The notes under the pieces: model-generated
Databases searched by the model: none
Told to the model about the DNA's origin: nothing
Seen by the model: the letters and a program-made list of their open reading frames with translations, nothing else
Position numbers and translations under genes: made by a program
Shown here: in pieces, positions 61,001-64,000 of the stretch
Numbering within the stretch: the stretch's first letter is position 1
Layout of the letters: every line of letters begins with the position of its first letter
Assembly (NCBI RefSeq): GCF_003945595.2
Contig: NW_024104617.1
Span: forward strand, 74,095 to 138,094
Length of the DNA: 64,000 nucleotides
DNA from: Pipra filicauda
Taxonomy: Eukaryota; Chordata; Aves; Passeriformes; Pipridae
Direction of reading: 5' to 3'

Positions 61001-63199
61001 AATGAACAAGTATCAGGGAGAAAAGGCAGGGGCACATACTAGTCATAACAATTACATTTAGAGTCTCTCTGTCGCTAGCTGTCACAAACACCAAAGAGGA
61101 ATAGAACAGATTTATTGCTAGGCTCTTGTGTAGGCTAATCACTAATTCTAGCTGATAGTTTGAAATGTTTTGGATGGTTGATTTTGTCCTTTTACCAGAC
61201 ACAAAGTCATCAGCCACTATAGAGCATACAAACACTTCTTGGCAGATACAATATTCCCGATCAATTACCAGGCAGCAAGAGGACCTGGCTCAGCTGCACA
61301 TCATTTCAGTTTTTCACCAGCAGATGGGACTTAGAGCATATTAGGATTTCAGCTAGTCATCATCCTTATGTATGATCCATCGAAAACTTCATTAGAAAAA
61401 CCCAACAAAATAACTAAAAACATTGAAGAAAGCTCAAAATAAAAAATTTTGACAAATACATTCCTATTGTGAGTGTCAGGAAGAATCTGATTTCATACAG
61501 AACAAAAACTGATGGAGAGACCAACACGAGCCTAATCAAAAGTCAGCTCAAATTCATGCAGTGAAGACCTACTGAATCAGTTTGTCATCCCTTTAGACAG
61601 CTATGAAATTTACTTATATTCAACAATTCAAATTTAAAGCCATTGTAGTCTGACAAGCAGCAGCACAGGCCCCCTAACCCTTGCAGCCTCCATGCTCAGG
61701 ACCCAGCTAAGGATGAGCAAGCATCTCGGCTCATTGCCTTTTCATTTCCACGACACCCTGGGCCTTCTTGAGAGCCTGCCAAAGGCAACAACAATGGTGC
61801 AAAATGTTCATAACCGCATACTGCACAAGACACCAAGCAGGAATCAGTTTATTAGTGTTGTCAATCTACTTCAATAGGAACTGGGAAGTCTACAATGAAA
61901 GGCTTTGTTTCTTGACATGCTATGTGGCACCTAATTGTCAGGGTTACTTTTGCTCTCAGTACACTTTACTGCCAATTAAAACACAAATAGAAGAAGAGGC
62001 CCAGGAAGGAGAGCACACTGCACCAAGGCAGGATACATATTATTCTATTTTAAATGACTGTAGATATACAAATGACAAGGAAATCTGTGAGGTTTACATT
62101 TTAGGAGAAGGAATCAATCACCTTACTGCTCAAGGAAAAGAAGGATTTAAGAGAACTCAAGTGGCACAGCTGAGGACATCATCTTTCGGTGCAGCCAGCA
62201 CTGTATTATAGGCAGAGCAAATAAGAAAACTGTTCTTACTTACCAAAATCTGTATTTTTGACGCAAATTATTTGCAAAATAATTCCAGTTTAAGCGTGGA
62301 AAACACCTTTTGTATGCACTCTTGATTTAGCAACAAGGTTTTTATTTTGCTTAATTTGATCTCGAGCTTGATGGTCAATTTGTCTTTTATAGTAAGAATA
62401 GATGCTCTGCTTCTCAGACTGGACTACATACTTCTACGCAGTTTTGTTTCCCATGCAGGGAAATGAAGGATGCTTTTCCACTAGTTTTCTTCTGCATCAT
62501 TATAACATTACCTAAAAGTCATACAGTTAGGTATTAACTCGTATTGATACCTTTTTTCTCTTTTCATTAGAGGCATAGTTAAAAATAGTAGAAAGCAGAT
62601 AGATAATAGTTACGTTATTGAATTTTGAATATAATGTAGTTGGATTTCAGGTTTTGTTTCTAGAAACTTTAGGAAAACTAAAGGTTTCAAGAATGCAAAG
62701 CATACAATGTTAGAACATAACAGAAGAGGAGTGAACGTCTTAAAATCCATACACAGTCAATTAACTTATATGGCACACAAATGATTACAGATGTTTCAAA
62801 AATGTAACCTTTTTCCCAGTTCACGTTTAGAATTCACACTGACAAAGTTCCCACTTCAAGTGCCAGCTGCTTTGAAAAAGCCTCCCAAATGGTGTGCACA
62901 GATAAAGCATGTGTATTTACATTATTTAATTAAGCAATGTTGTGTGTCTAAAGTTGTGCGAATAACTAAATCATCGATGTCTCAGGAGTATTGTGTGACA
63001 TGCTGAGAATGGTTCTCAGTGCAGGCTTCACCCAGGAGTGCTGTATTTTCATTCCCCAGAAAAGTACAGCAACAGTAATCCTGTCTCATCATACTAATAT
63101 TAAACAGCTGCAAATTATAAGTCCTTGTCTTTCATGTATCTTTATCTTGTTGTTTTGTGGGTTTGGTGGGTTCCCTGCCCCTCCTCTCAATAGCCACTA
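58086..63199. other. Unique AT-rich DNA, nothing recognised
   Basis: An open frame of 147 codons ends at 62211, but its ATG-started part is shorter and nothing in it is familiar. No repeat family is recognised over about 5 kb. Confidence 0.45.
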
Positions 63200-63295
63200 T
63201 GGAATTGCATAGCATAGATGGATTTAGGCAAAAAGGTCATCTGGACCAACCTCCTGCTTAAAACAGAAGTAATCAAACCTTCTAGGACTGTCACG
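63200..63295 (-). mobile_element. Probable CR1 3' end, diverged
   Basis: The order ttgcatagcatagatgg, aaaaaggtcatctggaccaa, cctcctgcttaaaacag follows the inverted CR1 3' end ('ggtcatctagtccaaccccctgc'), with many substitutions. It is probably an older sub-family. Confidence 0.6.
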
Positions 63296-64000
63296 TCAGA
63301 GGGTATATCTTCCAGAGAGTGGTTGTGTCGCTGGGGGACATAGAAGGCTCCTCACTTCTCTGCAAACAGTATCTCAGTGATGGACACATTTTTTCCATGC
63401 CTTGAAAACTTCAGGGTAGGATTAAGTGATGCTAATGGGAAGTCCCACATCTAACGTGGGGGAGTGGCAGGGTGGAAGGGGAAGAAATAAAACAGAATCC
63501 CATTCTGTTTCATCCTGATCCAGTGAGAAGAGAAGAGGAAGACAGCAGCCACATGAAGGAGCAAGAGGGAACACAGAAACCAAAGGCCTATGTGAGGAAA
63601 CCAATTCCAGCTCTCCAAACCTGATGTCATCCAGAGTGCAAATATCCTTCCACATAGCACTACTTGGCCTCCCCTCTTCTCTATCACATCTCTGAGCTGT
63701 TTTACATATGATGCTGGTGGATGTACAGTATATATATCCACTTATGTGCCAAAAGGGTAGAGGCCCTTCAGGAGCATAACTCCATACGATCAAGACAGAG
63801 CACATTTCCACTAAAAACCAACCTGTTGAAGGAAGGTAACCATTAGGTAACACCAACACAGAGACAGAGTGACCACGTGGGCATCTCCTCCCACCTGCAG
63901 TTTTCTCCTCCTGAGTGGCTTTCCTCTCTTTTGTGCTGCACAGAGAATGGCAATATTTGGCCTAATAACCCATAACTATTAATCACAGCTCTTACAAATG
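63296..64000. other. Unique DNA, nothing recognised
   Basis: An open frame of 145 codons on the minus strand (63422-63859) resembles no known protein. Confidence 0.45.

Noticed and set aside
61768..62211. Open frame of 147 codons, plus strand
   Set aside because: It opens with TTG, not ATG. It shows no domain, and its length is within what chance gives for six frames of 64 kb.
63422..63859. Open frame of 145 codons, minus strand
   Set aside because: No recognisable family and no splice or promoter context. A second frame on the same strand (63451-63741) is also open, showing compositional openness.
1..64000. CRISPR arrays, bacterial operons, phage or plasmid features
   Set aside because: Spaced direct-repeat arrays, ribosome-binding sites and tightly packed genes are all absent. 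The repeats are those of a vertebrate genome.
1..64000. tRNA, 5S, U6, 7SK and well-known microRNA genes
   Set aside because: No B-box-like GGTTCGAA context with a matching A box and no known mature microRNA seed-plus-body sequence was seen by eye. Diverged copies could have been missed.

Overview
The window looks like bird nuclear DNA. It is AT-rich with a very low gene density. Its interspersed repeats are mostly truncated 3' ends of CR1 LINEs, the dominant avian retrotransposon. It also carries a solo long terminal repeat that I recognise as a family widespread in birds, on the minus strand near 54.5-55.0 kb. A few very old MIR/L2/L3-type fragments are present, and simple repeats are few and short. 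This combination suggests an avian (probably neoavian) macrochromosome, either a gene desert or the inside of very long introns. The identification rests on repeat families recalled from memory, not on a database search.

I could not recognise any protein-coding gene, tRNA, rRNA, snRNA or known microRNA. The longest ATG-started frame is 197 codons (minus strand, 9242-9835) and owes its length to a CpG-rich tandem repeat. No domain, catalytic motif or family signature is visible in any frame.

Layout: 1-9 kb is unique AT-rich DNA with good splice-site-like motifs, a poly(A) run and a (TG)n tract. At 8.9-9.8 kb a CR1 fragment lies beside a compact CpG island containing a 22-bp minisatellite and a G-quadruplex motif; this is the strongest promoter candidate. 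The 10-28 kb part is unique, with blocks that look like conserved non-coding elements, ancient retroposon scraps and small tandem duplications. At 28.56-28.74 kb a second, smaller GC-rich island has Sp1-type boxes, a minus-strand G-quadruplex motif and a good minus-strand splice donor. The 30-46 kb part holds CR1 copies on both strands, a perfect 18-bp-arm hairpin at 35.6 kb and a gapped inverted repeat at 42.9 kb. The 46-64 kb part holds an enhancer-like block at 53.6-53.9 kb, the LTR, and CR1 fragments at 57.8 and 63.2 kb.

No genes can be shown to work together here. The most useful leads are the two GC islands, a cluster of strong plus-strand splice motifs in the first 15 kb that could belong to an unannotated long non-coding RNA, and the unusually perfect hairpin at 35.6 kb. 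I found no convincing new biological system.
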